A stretch of 64,000 bases of DNA from Chryseobacterium carnipullorum (GTDB lineage: Bacteria; Bacteroidota; Bacteroidia; Flavobacteriales; Weeksellaceae): contig NZ_FRCD01000008.1 in the NCBI RefSeq assembly GCF_900142785.1, positions 1 to 64,000 of the forward strand. Direction: 5' to 3'. The notes beneath the pieces are model-generated. The model was given only the letters and a program-made list of their open reading frames with translations, was not told the DNA's origin and did no database searches. Every line of letters begins with the position of its first letter. The stretch's first letter is position 1. Below are positions 42,455 to 51,748 of the stretch, piece after piece. A program made the position numbers and the translations under genes.

Positions 42455-43225
42455 TTACTTAAGATATTTTAAAGGGTATTTTACATTTTTAAGATCATCG
42501 ATACTCGCTTTTAATGATCCTACAGCCAGTTCAGCCTGCAAAAGCATTGGAATATGATTGGCATCATTGGTCACCCACATCGTTACTCCTTCTTTTTCCT
42601 TAAAAACTCTTCCGCTTTTTACAGAAGGGATAATCTTCAGACAATTGATGGTTCCGAATTTAGTTTTCAGATCTTCCATTCCTGTTACTTTCAGTTGAAA
42701 CGGAAACATCTCATCGTCAATCCATACATTCATGTTGATCACGGTTCCTACTTTCAGTTCACTGGTACTTTTGCTTCTCAGGTAATAGAAGCAGGAAAGC
42801 ATATCCTGAACTCCTTTTACCGATTTAATCACCTTTGAACCATTGGCTGGTGTTTTTTTATCAGTTAATATCAGTGTATGGTTATCGTGATTGAAAACCG
42901 TCTCAAAATGCTGGCGATAGCTGCCTTCCCGTACATTTCGAACATAAAAGCTTGGAAGGCCGGTGTCTGTATTGATGAAGCTTTCATATAAATCTTCTAC
43001 TTTAAAGAAGGCTTTGACTGCGCCTGTAGTCTTTCCCGTTCCTTTCACATAGAGATGAGGAGCCCCCATATAGGTGGTTTTTTTGGTTGTAAGATTGGCG
43101 GTTCCGGCGTTCAGGATTCCATAGTGAATTCTGAATGTAATAGATTCACCATCAGCAATATTATCGATCTGAGCGTAACTCAGCAGGAACGTAAATATTG
43201 CAAAAAAACTCAAAATTTTCTTCAT
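42455..43225 (-). CDS. DUF3108 domain secreted protein
   Basis: 256 residues from the ATG at 43225, which gives the signal peptide MKKILSFFAIFTFLLSYAQ. DUF3108 features: GESITFRIHYGILNAGTANL near the mature start, FYVRNVREGSYRQHFETVFNHD (about residues 112-133), and a C-terminal VGSLKASIDDLKNV. Periplasmic, with an elongated beta structure. Function unknown. Confidence 0.88.
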   Translation of the reverse strand: MKKILSFFAIFTFLLSYAQIDNIADGESITFRIHYGILNAGTANLTTKKTTYMGAPHLYVKGTGKTTGAVKAFFKVEDLYESFINTDTGLPSFYVRNVREGSYRQHFETVFNHDNHTLILTDKKTPANGSKVIKSVKGVQDMLSCFYYLRSKSTSELKVGTVINMNVWIDDEMFPFQLKVTGMEDLKTKFGTINCLKIIPSVKSGRVFKEKEGVTMWVTNDANHIPMLLQAELAVGSLKASIDDLKNVKYPLKYLK

Positions 43226-43251
43226 GATATGACATTTAACAAAAACACTGC

Positions 43252-43259
43252 CAAATTTA
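43252..43259 (-). promoter_or_regulatory. -7 element TAAATTTG of the DUF3108 gene
   Basis: CAAATTTA on the plus strand, 26 bp before the ATG at 43225. Confidence 0.45.
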
Positions 43260-43341
43260 AGATTCTTATGTATTGACCAGGATTTGATAAATCTCAGGTT
43301 TTTATTTAGAATCAATTAAATAGGCTTCGCATTAAAATTAG

Positions 43342-43349
43342 TAAATTTG
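43342..43349 (+). promoter_or_regulatory. -7 element TAAATTTG of the ferredoxin reductase gene
   Basis: Full TAnnTTTG match, 33 bp before the ATG at 43383. Confidence 0.5.
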
Positions 43350-43382
43350 CAGTTACATGTATAATTAAATTATCTTTTTATT

Positions 43383-44438
43383 ATGATAACCACTGATATA
43401 TTGATCATAGGAGCCGGACCTACCGGGCTTTTTGCTGTTTTTGAAGCAGGTTTATTAAAAATGAAGTGTCACATTATTGATGCACTTCCACAGCCAGGAG
43501 GACAGCTAGCTGAGCTTTATCCTAAAAAACCTATTTTCGATATTCCGGGATATCCTTCTGTGAATGCAGGAGAATTAGTTGATAATTTGATGGAGCAGAT
43601 CAAGCAGTTCCAGCCGGGATTCACTTTGGGAGAAACAGCCGTTTCGTATACAAAGGTAGATGATGAGTGGTTTGAGGTCATCACCAACAAAGGAACTGTT
43701 CACCGATGTAAAGCGATTGCTATTGCAGGTGGATTGGGAACTTTTGAACCCAGAAAGCCTACTTTCGAAAATGTAGCTGCTTACGAGGAGAAAGGTCTTG
43801 AGTACTTTGTTAAAGAACCTGAACATTTCAGAAACAAAAAAGTAGTGATCGCCGGAGGAGGAGATTCTGCACTGGACTGGAGTGTTTTTCTTTCTAATGT
43901 TGCCAGTGAAGTAACTTTAATCCACAGAAGAAACGAATTCAGAGGAGCTTTGGATTCAGTGGAAAAAGTTCAGGATCTTAAAAATCAGGGGAAAATTAAA
44001 TTAATTACGCCTGCTGAAGTTACCGGAATCAAAGGGGACGGGAAAGTTGAAGCCATTACAGTAGAAATTGAAGGACAGGAAGCATTCGATATTGAAACGG
44101 ATTATTTCATTCCTTTATTCGGACTGACTCCAAAATTGGGCGAGATCGGAAACTGGGGACTGAATATCGAGAAAAATGCAATTGTGGTTAACAATGCACT
44201 TGATTATCAAACGAACATCGACGGAATCTATGCTATTGGTGACATCAATACGTATCCTGGAAAACTGAAGCTGATTCTTTGTGGTTTCCACGAAGCAACT
44301 TTGATGTGTCAGAGTGTTTACAACAGGCTGAATCCAGGGAAGAAATTTGTACTTAAATATACGACCGTAAGCGGTGTAGACGGATTTGACGGTAGCCGTA
44401 AAGAAGCAGAAAAGGCAGTTGTGAAAAAAATTGACTAA
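43383..44438 (+). CDS. Ferredoxin-NADP reductase (thioredoxin-reductase-like)
   Basis: 351 residues. FAD site IIGAGPTGLFAVFEAGLL (residues 7-24), QPGGQLAELYP (about 38-48), and NADPH site VIAGGGDSALDWSVFLSNVASEVTLIHRR (about 157-185). The thioredoxin-reductase CxxC redox pair is missing, which marks the ferredoxin:NADP reductase branch. It shuttles electrons between NADPH and ferredoxin. The ferredoxin gene 12 bp downstream is the evident partner. Confidence 0.93.
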   Translation: MITTDILIIGAGPTGLFAVFEAGLLKMKCHIIDALPQPGGQLAELYPKKPIFDIPGYPSVNAGELVDNLMEQIKQFQPGFTLGETAVSYTKVDDEWFEVITNKGTVHRCKAIAIAGGLGTFEPRKPTFENVAAYEEKGLEYFVKEPEHFRNKKVVIAGGGDSALDWSVFLSNVASEVTLIHRRNEFRGALDSVEKVQDLKNQGKIKLITPAEVTGIKGDGKVEAITVEIEGQEAFDIETDYFIPLFGLTPKLGEIGNWGLNIEKNAIVVNNALDYQTNIDGIYAIGDINTYPGKLKLILCGFHEATLMCQSVYNRLNPGKKFVLKYTTVSGVDGFDGSRKEAEKAVVKKID

Positions 44439-44450
44439 TTTTGCATTATT

Positions 44451-44780
44451 ATGTCAGATATTAATATAAAGATCACCGATCGGGAGGGGATCACCCATGA
44501 TGTTGTAGCACCTACAGATATGTCTATGAACCTGATGGAGATCATCCGTTCTTATGAATTGGCGGAAGAGGGAACCATTGGAGTTTGTGGAGGAATGGCG
44601 ATGTGCGCCTCATGTCAGGTATATGTGATCACTGATCCGGGCCTTGAGCCGATGGGCGATGAAGAAGATGCGATGCTTGCGGAAGCTTACCATGTAAAAG
44701 AAAACAGCAGACTGGGATGCCAGCTGCATATGATGGATGCTATGGAAGGTCTTGAAGTAGCCATTGCTCCTTATCCTTAG
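44451..44780 (+). CDS. [2Fe-2S] ferredoxin (adrenodoxin type)
   Basis: 109 residues with four cluster ligands in the adrenodoxin pattern: Cys46, Cys52, Cys55 (GVCGGMAMCASC) and Cys90 (RLGCQLHM). It carries single electrons. It lies 12 bp downstream of the ferredoxin reductase, giving a complete NADPH-to-ferredoxin module. The final acceptor, perhaps iron-sulphur assembly or an oxygenase, is not in the window. Confidence 0.95.
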   Translation: MSDINIKITDREGITHDVVAPTDMSMNLMEIIRSYELAEEGTIGVCGGMAMCASCQVYVITDPGLEPMGDEEDAMLAEAYHVKENSRLGCQLHMMDAMEGLEVAIAPYP

Positions 44781-44812
44781 AAAATATTTAATTTAAGTTT
44801 TAAGTTAATATA

Positions 44813-44848
44813 AAAACCTCCCGAAGATTTTCTTCGGGAGGTTTTGTA
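44813..44848 (+). terminator. Terminator of the reductase-ferredoxin pair
   Basis: An 11-bp perfect stem (CCTCCCGAAGA with its complement), TTT loop, TTTT run. Confidence 0.85.
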
Positions 44849-44966
44849 TTCAAAAAGAAAGAATTTTATTATAGAAATAGGGAAAATTTGTTCTAATCTT
44901 TTTATAAAAAAACCAGCAGGATACCTGCTGATTCACGACTAATATGATTAAAATGGACAAAAGTAT

Positions 44967-45293
44967 TTATGAGACAAGTAGTTTTTTCCATTTTGAAATA
45001 GTATTTCTACTCATTTTGAAGTGGTGGGCTACCTGTGTGTTGTTCAAATTGTTTTTTTTCTGATAATCTAAAATATACAGTATTGTTTCTTTATTATAAG
45101 ATCTGTGTTTCTGGTTTTCTATACTGCCGTTTGTAATTGGACCAAAAATAATGGTATTAAGTTTTATGATATCCATTAAAGAAAGTATCCCTTTTTTATT
45201 GAGAATATTCCTAGAGAGCAACTCTTTTTCAGGATATTTCATACTGATCATATCGCGATAGATTTTTGCATAATCTGGAGTTGAATTTTTCAT
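44967..45293 (-). CDS. Small helix-turn-helix protein (second of pair)
   Basis: 108 residues. The C-terminal 40 residues form a helix-turn-helix of the transposase/psq type (NNTQVAHHFKMSRNTISKWKKLL). The N-terminal ~65 residues are unrecognised. It resembles the N-terminal part of IS3-like transposases, but there is no catalytic domain, so it is either a domesticated DNA-binding protein or a regulator. It lies 21 bp after the first HTH gene. Confidence 0.75.
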   Translation of the reverse strand: MKNSTPDYAKIYRDMISMKYPEKELLSRNILNKKGILSLMDIIKLNTIIFGPITNGSIENQKHRSYNKETILYILDYQKKNNLNNTQVAHHFKMSRNTISKWKKLLVS

Positions 45294-45314
45294 AAATGTA
45301 GAAATTGGTGTCTG

Positions 45315-45734
45315 TTAATTATATTTATCTAGCCACTTGTATAAAGTGGTTTTGGGTATTTTATATTCTTCTACCACTTGTTTTTTTGTTTTTTGACCTG
45401 AATTGATAAGCTCTAATAAAAATTCTATCATCTCTTTGGTATAAAGGTTTTTTTTGAATTGAGGTAAAGATGATTGCCTATCCTTATTTTTTATATATTC
45501 ACGAGATGGAGGCGAATATAATATCAGGTGCTGGGAATAGATTCTAAAAAAATCATATTCAAGTAATTTGCTCCATTTCAATAGAATATCCGACTCCAAA
45601 CTTTTATACTCATACATCTGTTCAATTTCAGATGATGTACGGTTAAAGAAATTACATATTCGGGTGATATCCATTTCCTTTGTGTGTACACATTCCAAGA
45701 TTATCTTTCCTATGTGGATGTTTTTGAAAATCAT
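45315..45734 (-). CDS. Small helix-turn-helix protein (first of pair)
   Basis: 139 residues, unrecognised in the N-terminal ~90, which contains DITRICNFFNRTSSEIEQMYEYKS, possibly a second HTH. The C-terminal end has KTKKQVVEEYKIPKTTLYKWLDKY, an HTH like that of its neighbour. It starts 20 bp after the fibre-like gene, so the three form a run. No transposase core and no terminal inverted repeats are visible. Confidence 0.75.
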   Translation of the reverse strand: MIFKNIHIGKIILECVHTKEMDITRICNFFNRTSSEIEQMYEYKSLESDILLKWSKLLEYDFFRIYSQHLILYSPPSREYIKNKDRQSSLPQFKKNLYTKEMIEFLLELINSGQKTKKQVVEEYKIPKTTLYKWLDKYN

Positions 45735-45754
45735 TCAAATTGATGAATTATCTA

Positions 45755-46570
45755 TTATCTGGGAAGGAAAATGATAGAATAGGACACATTTGAGCTAGAA
45801 TTTGTTGTGTCTGTAAAATCAATTAGCCAAGTTGGATTTGTGCCGCCACTGGAATACATGATATATGAAGCCGCATCACCACCTTGCTTTTGATTTTGAA
45901 TAATAACCGGAATGAAATTAGAAAATGAAACTCCAGTTGAAAGTGGACTGTCTACAACTCTTGTAGTACCAGACAGTGGGCTGGGTGATACGGCAGTTCT
46001 ATATCCTAAAGTGCCATCTGTTTTTGCTACGATATTGTAAATATAGTCGCTCACATTAATACCGTTGGATAATTGCCTAATACGTAGATTTCCATTTATA
46101 TCAAGTTTTTCTGTAGCTGCTAAAGTACTGTAATCACCTATAGCAACGTTTCCATTTTGATAGATGTTTTGTGTATTTGAATTAGCTTTTGCCGTTCCTC
46201 CCGTCACCTGCCAGGGCTCTAAAGCAGCAATTTCATTTTTATTAGGTATTTTCTGCCATACGTTCGCTGTACTATCAAAATAATAGTATCCGGTCTGTGT
46301 AACATTAATCCTCTGGGAGCTCGCATTTCCTCCGGTAACATCGGTAATAAAAACAATGGTCCCATTTTGAGCTGCCCCATAAAGAGTATCCCCTTTTGCT
46401 GTAAGTTCTGATCTTGTAAGACGGGGTGCTATAAGCCCATCCTTGTCTGTAGCTCCTTTTTTTCCGACAACATCTAAGGTAGCCTGTGGTGTGGTTGTGT
46501 TAACTCCTACCTGACCAAACAACAAGGAAGCTGTCATCAGAGAGAAAACGAAAGTAATATTCTTTTTCAT
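45755..46570 (-). CDS. Secreted fibre-like protein
   Basis: 271 residues with signal peptide MKKNITFVFSLMTASLLFGQ. The mature start VGVNTTTPQATLDVVGKKG and a later GNVAIGDYSTLAATEKLDINGNLRIRQL resemble the repeat-like units of tail-fibre/adhesin proteins that are common in Chryseobacterium. The middle has Gly/Ser/Asn-rich linkers. It is probably exposed on the surface. No C-terminal type IX sorting domain is evident, so its export route beyond the periplasm is unclear. Confidence 0.7.
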   Translation of the reverse strand: MKKNITFVFSLMTASLLFGQVGVNTTTPQATLDVVGKKGATDKDGLIAPRLTRSELTAKGDTLYGAAQNGTIVFITDVTGGNASSQRINVTQTGYYYFDSTANVWQKIPNKNEIAALEPWQVTGGTAKANSNTQNIYQNGNVAIGDYSTLAATEKLDINGNLRIRQLSNGINVSDYIYNIVAKTDGTLGYRTAVSPSPLSGTTRVVDSPLSTGVSFSNFIPVIIQNQKQGGDAASYIMYSSGGTNPTWLIDFTDTTNSSSNVSYSIIFLPR

Positions 46571-47209
46571 AAATAAAGTTTTTATTGTAAAAATTTAAGG
46601 TTTGTGTCTTATTAGAATCTTTTTTTACCATGTTTCAAGATTCGGGTTTTATACTATTTTTGCTTCTTGCTTTTTTTAATAAAAAGAGTGATGTTTCACA
46701 GAAATTTATATTTTAATTACTTTATTTTCATTTTTAACACAATATTTTGTGATGAAAAATCAAGCATATAAAAATGAATGAAATGATGGGTATTCAATTA
46801 TTTTGATTGCAAATTAAGAGAAACGCTTTGTGTAATGCAGTACGCAAATAAGCGTAAATTATTGTAAAATTGCTTTAATAAAGGTTTTGGTAGAAAGAAT
46901 CAGCTAAGTAATTGTAATAATATAGTGTGAAGCAAAGAATCAGGACTCTGTAATAAATAAAAGACAGATCAAGTAACCACAAATGATCTGTCTAGGATAA
47001 AAAAAAACATTCTTGAAAAATCTAAATAAATAATTGTTCCCTCAAACCTTACTTACTTATTATTTCTTTGCAAAAATAAAGAAGATTGTGAAGAAAGCTT
47101 CTACGCGAAATAGTGCAATTTATAGTAAAAAAAGGCAGGAGATAGGCTTCTGCTGATTAAATTTATTCAAACCTGTTCATCTTATGAGAACAACCTTGAT
47201 TAAGTGGAA
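46571..47209. other. Gene-free spacer with one hairpin
   Basis: 639 A/T-rich bases with no convincing gene. The only structured element is AGACAGATCA/TGATCTGTCT (46962-46993), T-rich on the minus strand, a probable terminator for the LuxR gene that ends 216 bases upstream of it. Confidence 0.55.
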
Positions 47210-48706
47210 CTAACTTATGTTAGAAACAATAATATAGAGGTCGTCCTGACCCTTAAGTTTCATTTTTTTTCGGATCCTGTAGCGTCTGCTTTCTACAGAT
47301 CTTAAAGTCGTATTCGTATAAGTGGCAATCTGTTTGATTTCAAACTTCATTTTTATTAAAGAGCAGAAATTGATATCCGATAGATTCAGTTGAGGATATT
47401 TTTGTTTCAATATATGCTGGAAGACAGGATAATTTTTCTCAAACTCCATATAAAATGTATTTATATCCTCTTTAGCCAGATGTACCAACTTTTTATTATT
47501 ATCCGCATCGTTTTCGGAAATATTCCTTTCTGAATAGTTTCCCTCATCTATATCTTTTAATTTCTCTAAAGAAACCGGAATGATCCTGTGTTTTTTCTTA
47601 AAATAGTAATATGATAAAACAGATAGTATAAGAATACCAATGATAAGAAGTATATACGGAATTTCCGACCTGTTTTCCATATGATGAATTTCCGCATTGA
47701 TGCTTGTAATTACTGCTACATTGTGGCCCTCCATTCTTAATTGTTGTAATTTTTCAGCCATATCTTTAGCCTTCCATGAATACTCCATTCCACGTCGGAA
47801 ATCGCCCAATTCACCATAGGAAGCTGAAATCATAGGAAATACAGTATACAATTGATATATGGCCTGAGAATTTTCAGCCTTATTAATGGCCTGCTCAAAA
47901 TAGTCAATTGCTTTTTGGTGGTTTCTTTGTATATTTTCGATTGCTCCTTTAGTGATGAGGCAATCTACATTAAAATAATAATTGGGGTTTTTGGAGAGTA
48001 AACTGTCGGTAATGGCAAGATAAGAATTAGCTCTACTAAAATCCCGTGCTAAAGCACAGGACCAGCTCAGTGATTGTAATGCATAGATTTGGGTGAAGGT
48101 TTTCAGTGGATTATTATTCTTTATTTTCAGAGATTCCTGAAAAGCCTGTGTTTTTAAGGTTACGACCTTATCCATATCATTACATAATCCTTCATTATTA
48201 AGGAAAGAATCTGCTTTGGCAACAAGGATGTATATGGTATTAATATGCTGGTCGTCTTTATTTTTAACATGCTGATTAAACTCAGTGCATTTATTTATAA
48301 AAACTTTGATTTCATTATTATTATAATCAAGATGTAACAATACTTTCTGGTAGATCAGAGTGAATCTGCAAAGCATATTGTAATTCTTCATTTTTTTTGC
48401 CAGCTTTATACCCTCACTAAGCTTTTTTAAAGTAACCCCATATTTATTTTCCATGAAATAAATACGGGATTGCTCGAATAAGGAAAACATGATGCTTTCC
48501 TGATCATTTTTGTTTTTAGCCAAATAATAGAGTTCAGTACTATAACGAAGAACATCTTTATGATTATCAAAAATATCATTTCTGTAGCTGCTTGCAATCA
48601 ATGTTTTCAAGCTGTCCCTAGCTGTTATTTTCACCTGCCCAAAACTGATAGAACAGAAAAATATTAAAACAAACACAAACCTAATATGTAGATTAAATAT
48701 TTTCAT
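47210..48706 (-). CDS. TPR-repeat membrane regulator with LuxR-type HTH
   Basis: 498 residues from the ATG at 48706 (signal-like MKIFNLHIRFVFVLIFFCSISFGQ). The sensor part is a series of helical TPR-type repeats (about residues 60-330, e.g. AIDYFEQAINKAENSQAIYQLY). A transmembrane helix lies at about 350-369. The C-terminal ~65 residues (LSDINFCSLIKMKFEIKQIATYTNTTLRSVESRRYRIRKKM) are a LuxR/GerE-type HTH. It may pass an extracytoplasmic signal directly to DNA. Targets unknown. Confidence 0.85.
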   Translation of the reverse strand: MKIFNLHIRFVFVLIFFCSISFGQVKITARDSLKTLIASSYRNDIFDNHKDVLRYSTELYYLAKNKNDQESIMFSLFEQSRIYFMENKYGVTLKKLSEGIKLAKKMKNYNMLCRFTLIYQKVLLHLDYNNNEIKVFINKCTEFNQHVKNKDDQHINTIYILVAKADSFLNNEGLCNDMDKVVTLKTQAFQESLKIKNNNPLKTFTQIYALQSLSWSCALARDFSRANSYLAITDSLLSKNPNYYFNVDCLITKGAIENIQRNHQKAIDYFEQAINKAENSQAIYQLYTVFPMISASYGELGDFRRGMEYSWKAKDMAEKLQQLRMEGHNVAVITSINAEIHHMENRSEIPYILLIIGILILSVLSYYYFKKKHRIIPVSLEKLKDIDEGNYSERNISENDADNNKKLVHLAKEDINTFYMEFEKNYPVFQHILKQKYPQLNLSDINFCSLIKMKFEIKQIATYTNTTLRSVESRRYRIRKKMKLKGQDDLYIIVSNIS

Positions 48707-48725
48707 AGTACTAATTGTCATTCCA

Positions 48726-48733
48726 CAAAAATA
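48726..48733 (-). promoter_or_regulatory. -7 element TATTTTTG of the TPR-LuxR gene
   Basis: CAAAAATA on the plus strand, 19 bp before the ATG at 48706. Confidence 0.45.
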
Positions 48734-48946
48734 TCTTTTTGCAGGAAAAAACACCTACTCAAAAAGGCGCAAATTAGTTTTTTTATCTACAAAATAGTAT
48801 TTATTTTGTGTTTTTATTCAAACAGAGGGCAGATTTGTATCGTAAATTCACTAATACTTTTAAAAAGCAGGAAGATTCAATGTGATTTTATGAAATGCCG
48901 TGGGGATAGTTTTTCTGTTTTACCAAAAATGCAGAACATATTCTAA

Positions 48947-49549
48947 TTAATGCTTTACGTATAGCTTTTGAACTTCATCCTTAGAAATCCATTTCCCTAC
49001 AGTAGGTGCCTCATAATTTCTCATTTTCTCCAGAAGCTCATCAATGCTACCGCTTATCAAAAGCATATCACGATTCACCAGCTTTAAAAACCCTTTATCC
49101 ACCATGGTCTGCACCAGTCTGATTAAATCATCATAAAATCCATCAATATTCAAAATCCCAATAGGCTTTGTATGAAGCCCGAGTTGAGCCCAGGTGATCA
49201 TTTCAAAAAACTCTTCAAGAGTTCCGTAGCCACCGGGAAGAACGATTACGCCGTCGCACAGATCATTCATCTTTGTTTTTCTTTCGTGCATCGTTTCTAC
49301 GACGATAAGCTCGGTAAGGTTTTTATGAGCAATTTCTTTGGATTGCAGGAAGTGAGGGAGAACACCTATAGCCTTTCCTCCTTCGCTTAGAGTTCCGTCT
49401 GCCACAGCTCCCATCAAACCTACATCTGCACCGCCGTAAATCAATTGTATGTGTTGTTGGGACAGCGTCTGTCCAAGCAGGAAAGCATGGTCTTTAAAAA
49501 TATCATCCGTACCGAAACTTGATCCGCAGAATACTGTTATACTTTTCAT
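48947..49549 (-). CDS. LOG family Rossmann-fold protein
   Basis: 200 residues of the family annotated as TIGR00730/LOG. GGADVGLMGAVADGTL (about residues 40-55) is the nucleotide-binding loop. VLPGGYGTLEEFFEMITWAQLGLH (about 103-126) contains the PGGxGTxxE motif of cytokinin riboside 5'-monophosphate phosphoribohydrolases. It would split ribose-5-phosphate from nucleoside monophosphates. Whether it makes free cytokinins here is unknown. Confidence 0.92.
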   Translation of the reverse strand: MKSITVFCGSSFGTDDIFKDHAFLLGQTLSQQHIQLIYGGADVGLMGAVADGTLSEGGKAIGVLPHFLQSKEIAHKNLTELIVVETMHERKTKMNDLCDGVIVLPGGYGTLEEFFEMITWAQLGLHTKPIGILNIDGFYDDLIRLVQTMVDKGFLKLVNRDMLLISGSIDELLEKMRNYEAPTVGKWISKDEVQKLYVKH

Positions 49550-49623
49550 TGTTGTAAATCTTGTTATATAATATTTGAACCATTAAGATTAATGAAGTTA
49601 TGAAGGAAAGTTAAGTAAAATAT

Positions 49624-49631
49624 CAAAGATA
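49624..49631 (-). promoter_or_regulatory. -7 element TATCTTTG upstream of the LOG gene
   Basis: CAAAGATA on the plus strand, 74 bp before the ATG at 49549. Confidence 0.35.
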
Positions 49632-49695
49632 TTTTTAAGCCTAAAACCTATAGATTCTTAATCATGTTAACGACTTAATAAAAACCTTAATGGTT

Positions 49696-49737
49696 TAAAT
49701 TAAAAAATATCCAAAATCATATGATTCTGGATATTTA
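49696..49737 (-). terminator. Terminator of the gene at 49760
   Basis: A 16-bp palindrome-like stem (AAATATCCA and ATCAT halves, one mismatch) centred near 49720, followed on the minus strand by TTTTTT. Confidence 0.65.
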
Positions 49738-49759
49738 ATATATTTATTTCTGGGAATAC

Positions 49760-50188
49760 TTAATCAACTTTAACCATTTCCCAAGTTCCTTGAGTTCCAA
49801 ATGAAACATATAACAATAAGTTCCTAAAACTTATTCCACCTTTAATTTTCCATGTTCCTATGTAAGAATTTTTCAAATTTAAAGTGCCGTGATAATGGAT
49901 GGGCATATGTTTTTTATTTTCAAACTCTACTTTTTGTTTGTTGTTGCCATATAAGATAGACCTGATTGGCATTTTCTTAATAAATGTTATCTCATGACCG
50001 TCAAGTTTTCCTTCGATTGTTCCTAAACCTTCAGTGCCATAATTCTTATCATCGTCTTGAATAGTTCCAATAAAACTTTCACCATCAAATTCTGTAATTT
50101 CTACTGTAAATCCAACTTCTTTTTTGTTGAATTCAGAATTTTGTTTCAAGTTATATTTATATTTTCCTTTCCAAGTACCAATCATCAT
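49760..50188 (-). CDS. Hypothetical protein
   Basis: 142 residues, unrecognised, cytosolic by lack of a signal. Mainly beta-strands, with the framing motifs GTWKGKYKYN at the start and YIGTWKIKGG near the end, and FTVEITEFDGESFIGTIQDDD between them. The pattern looks like a small beta-barrel. It ends 8 bp after the PepD stop, so it could be co-transcribed with pepD. Confidence 0.7.
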   Translation of the reverse strand: MMIGTWKGKYKYNLKQNSEFNKKEVGFTVEITEFDGESFIGTIQDDDKNYGTEGLGTIEGKLDGHEITFIKKMPIRSILYGNNKQKVEFENKKHMPIHYHGTLNLKNSYIGTWKIKGGISFRNLLLYVSFGTQGTWEMVKVD

Positions 50189-50196
50189 TTTCTTAT

Positions 50197-51639
50197 TTAT
50201 TTCTGAGGAATATTCGCTAAAATATCCTTAGTGAAACTCCAGAACTTCTGAGCAGAAGGAATATTGGCTTTCTCATCCGGAGAGTGTGCTCCTCTGATCG
50301 TAGGTCCGAAACTTACCATTTCCATTGCCGGATAGTTCGCTCCGATAATACCACATTCTAAGCCTGCGTGACAAGCCACTACGTGAGGTTTCTCACCAAA
50401 TTTTTCTGTATAAATCTTTTCCATCAGCTGTACGATTTCAGAACCCGGTTTTGGTTTCCATCCCGGATAAGAGCCACTGAATTCAACATTCATTCCAGCT
50501 AATTCCGCAACAGATTTCAACTGTTCTGCCACAGAATACTTAGATGAATCAACAGATGATCGGGTAAGGTTTAAAATTTTAAGCGCTCCCTCTTTTAATT
50601 CTACTCTTGCCACATTGTTAGATGCTTCTACAAGATCTTTAACGTCCGGGCTCATTCTGTACACGCCATTGTGAAGAGATTTTAAAGTAAGAATGATCTT
50701 TTTTGAATCTTCTTCTGAAATGGCCTGGTCGGAAGTTGTAGAGTTTTCAATATTGATATGCAGACCCGGTTCTACGGTAGCAAATTCTTCTAAAATGTCT
50801 TTTTTAAGAGCGGTTGCCACTTCGATAAATTCCTGAGCATTTCTCACAGAAATCAACGCTGAACCTTCTCTTGGAATAGCATTTCTTAATCCACCTCCGT
50901 CAACAGAGATCAACTGGATGTTCTGCTTTTCCAAACCGCTGTAAAGAAGTCTTCCCAAAATGATATTGGAGTTTCCGAAACCTTTGTGGATATCCATTCC
51001 TGAATGTCCTCCCTGAAGTCCTTTCACTTCAATTCTTACGGTTTGTCCTTTGGCAGCTTCTGTTCCGTAATTTTGAGTAATCGTCACATCAACACCTCCT
51101 GCACAGCCGATATCAATCTCGTCATCCTCTTCTGTATCAAGGTTTAATAAAATTTCTCCTGTCAACTGACCTGGTTTCAAACCTAAAGCACCCGTCATCC
51201 CCGTTTCTTCATCAATGGTGAAAAGAGCTTCAAGAGCTGGGTGAGGAATATCTGAACTTTCAAGGATAGACATGATGGTTGCCACTCCTAAACCGTTATC
51301 AGCTCCCAGAGTCGTTCCTTTTGCTTTTACCCAGTCTCCGTCAACTTCCATTTTGATTCCTTCTGTATCGAAATCAAAGCTTACATCGTTGTTCTTCTGG
51401 CATACCATATCAAGATGCGACTGAAGGACAATAGATTTGCGGTTCTCCATACCCGCAGTAGCCGGTTTTCTGATAATAACGTTTCCTACTTCATCTACAG
51501 TGGTTTCCAATCCTAAGTTTTCACCAAAGTCTTTGATGAAAGCAATGACTCTTTCTTCTTTTTTAGAGGGTCTTGGAACTGCATTTAATTTGGAAAAATT
51601 TTTCCAGATAATCTGCGGTTCTATATTAGATAATTCCAT
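50197..51639 (-). CDS. pepD: Aminoacyl-histidine dipeptidase (PepD)
   Basis: 480 residues of the M20C di-zinc peptidases. His75/Asp77 (LQSHLDMVCQ), Asp114 (TLGADNGLGVA) and Glu144/Glu145 (IDEETGMTGA) are the metal and catalytic residues. The lid domain includes GLQGGHSGMDIHKGFGNSN (about residues 207-225). Cleaves Xaa-His dipeptides such as carnosine and other short peptides. Length matches E. coli PepD. Confidence 0.95.
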   Translation of the reverse strand: MELSNIEPQIIWKNFSKLNAVPRPSKKEERVIAFIKDFGENLGLETTVDEVGNVIIRKPATAGMENRKSIVLQSHLDMVCQKNNDVSFDFDTEGIKMEVDGDWVKAKGTTLGADNGLGVATIMSILESSDIPHPALEALFTIDEETGMTGALGLKPGQLTGEILLNLDTEEDDEIDIGCAGGVDVTITQNYGTEAAKGQTVRIEVKGLQGGHSGMDIHKGFGNSNIILGRLLYSGLEKQNIQLISVDGGGLRNAIPREGSALISVRNAQEFIEVATALKKDILEEFATVEPGLHINIENSTTSDQAISEEDSKKIILTLKSLHNGVYRMSPDVKDLVEASNNVARVELKEGALKILNLTRSSVDSSKYSVAEQLKSVAELAGMNVEFSGSYPGWKPKPGSEIVQLMEKIYTEKFGEKPHVVACHAGLECGIIGANYPAMEMVSFGPTIRGAHSPDEKANIPSAQKFWSFTKDILANIPQK

Positions 51640-51670
51640 GAACTTTTATTTTTATCAAAATTACAAAATA

Positions 51671-51704
51671 AAAAATGCTTCCGTGAATCCGGAAGCATTT
51701 TTTA
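51671..51704. terminator. Bidirectional terminator
   Basis: An 11-bp perfect stem (AAATGCTTCCG and complement) with a six-base loop, T-rich on both strands. It most likely ends the lipoprotein gene transcript ahead of pepD. Confidence 0.75.
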
Positions 51705-51748
51705 TAAGTTGTATCAGGACAAAAAGGCAAAATTACCCTTTTGTTTTT

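Noticed and set aside
43383..44438. Thioredoxin reductase
   Set aside because: The fold is the same, but the CxxC redox pair is missing and a ferredoxin gene is adjacent, so ferredoxin-NADP reductase fits better.
44967..45734. Insertion sequence
   Set aside because: Two HTH genes only, with no transposase catalytic core, no terminal inverted repeats and no target duplication seen.
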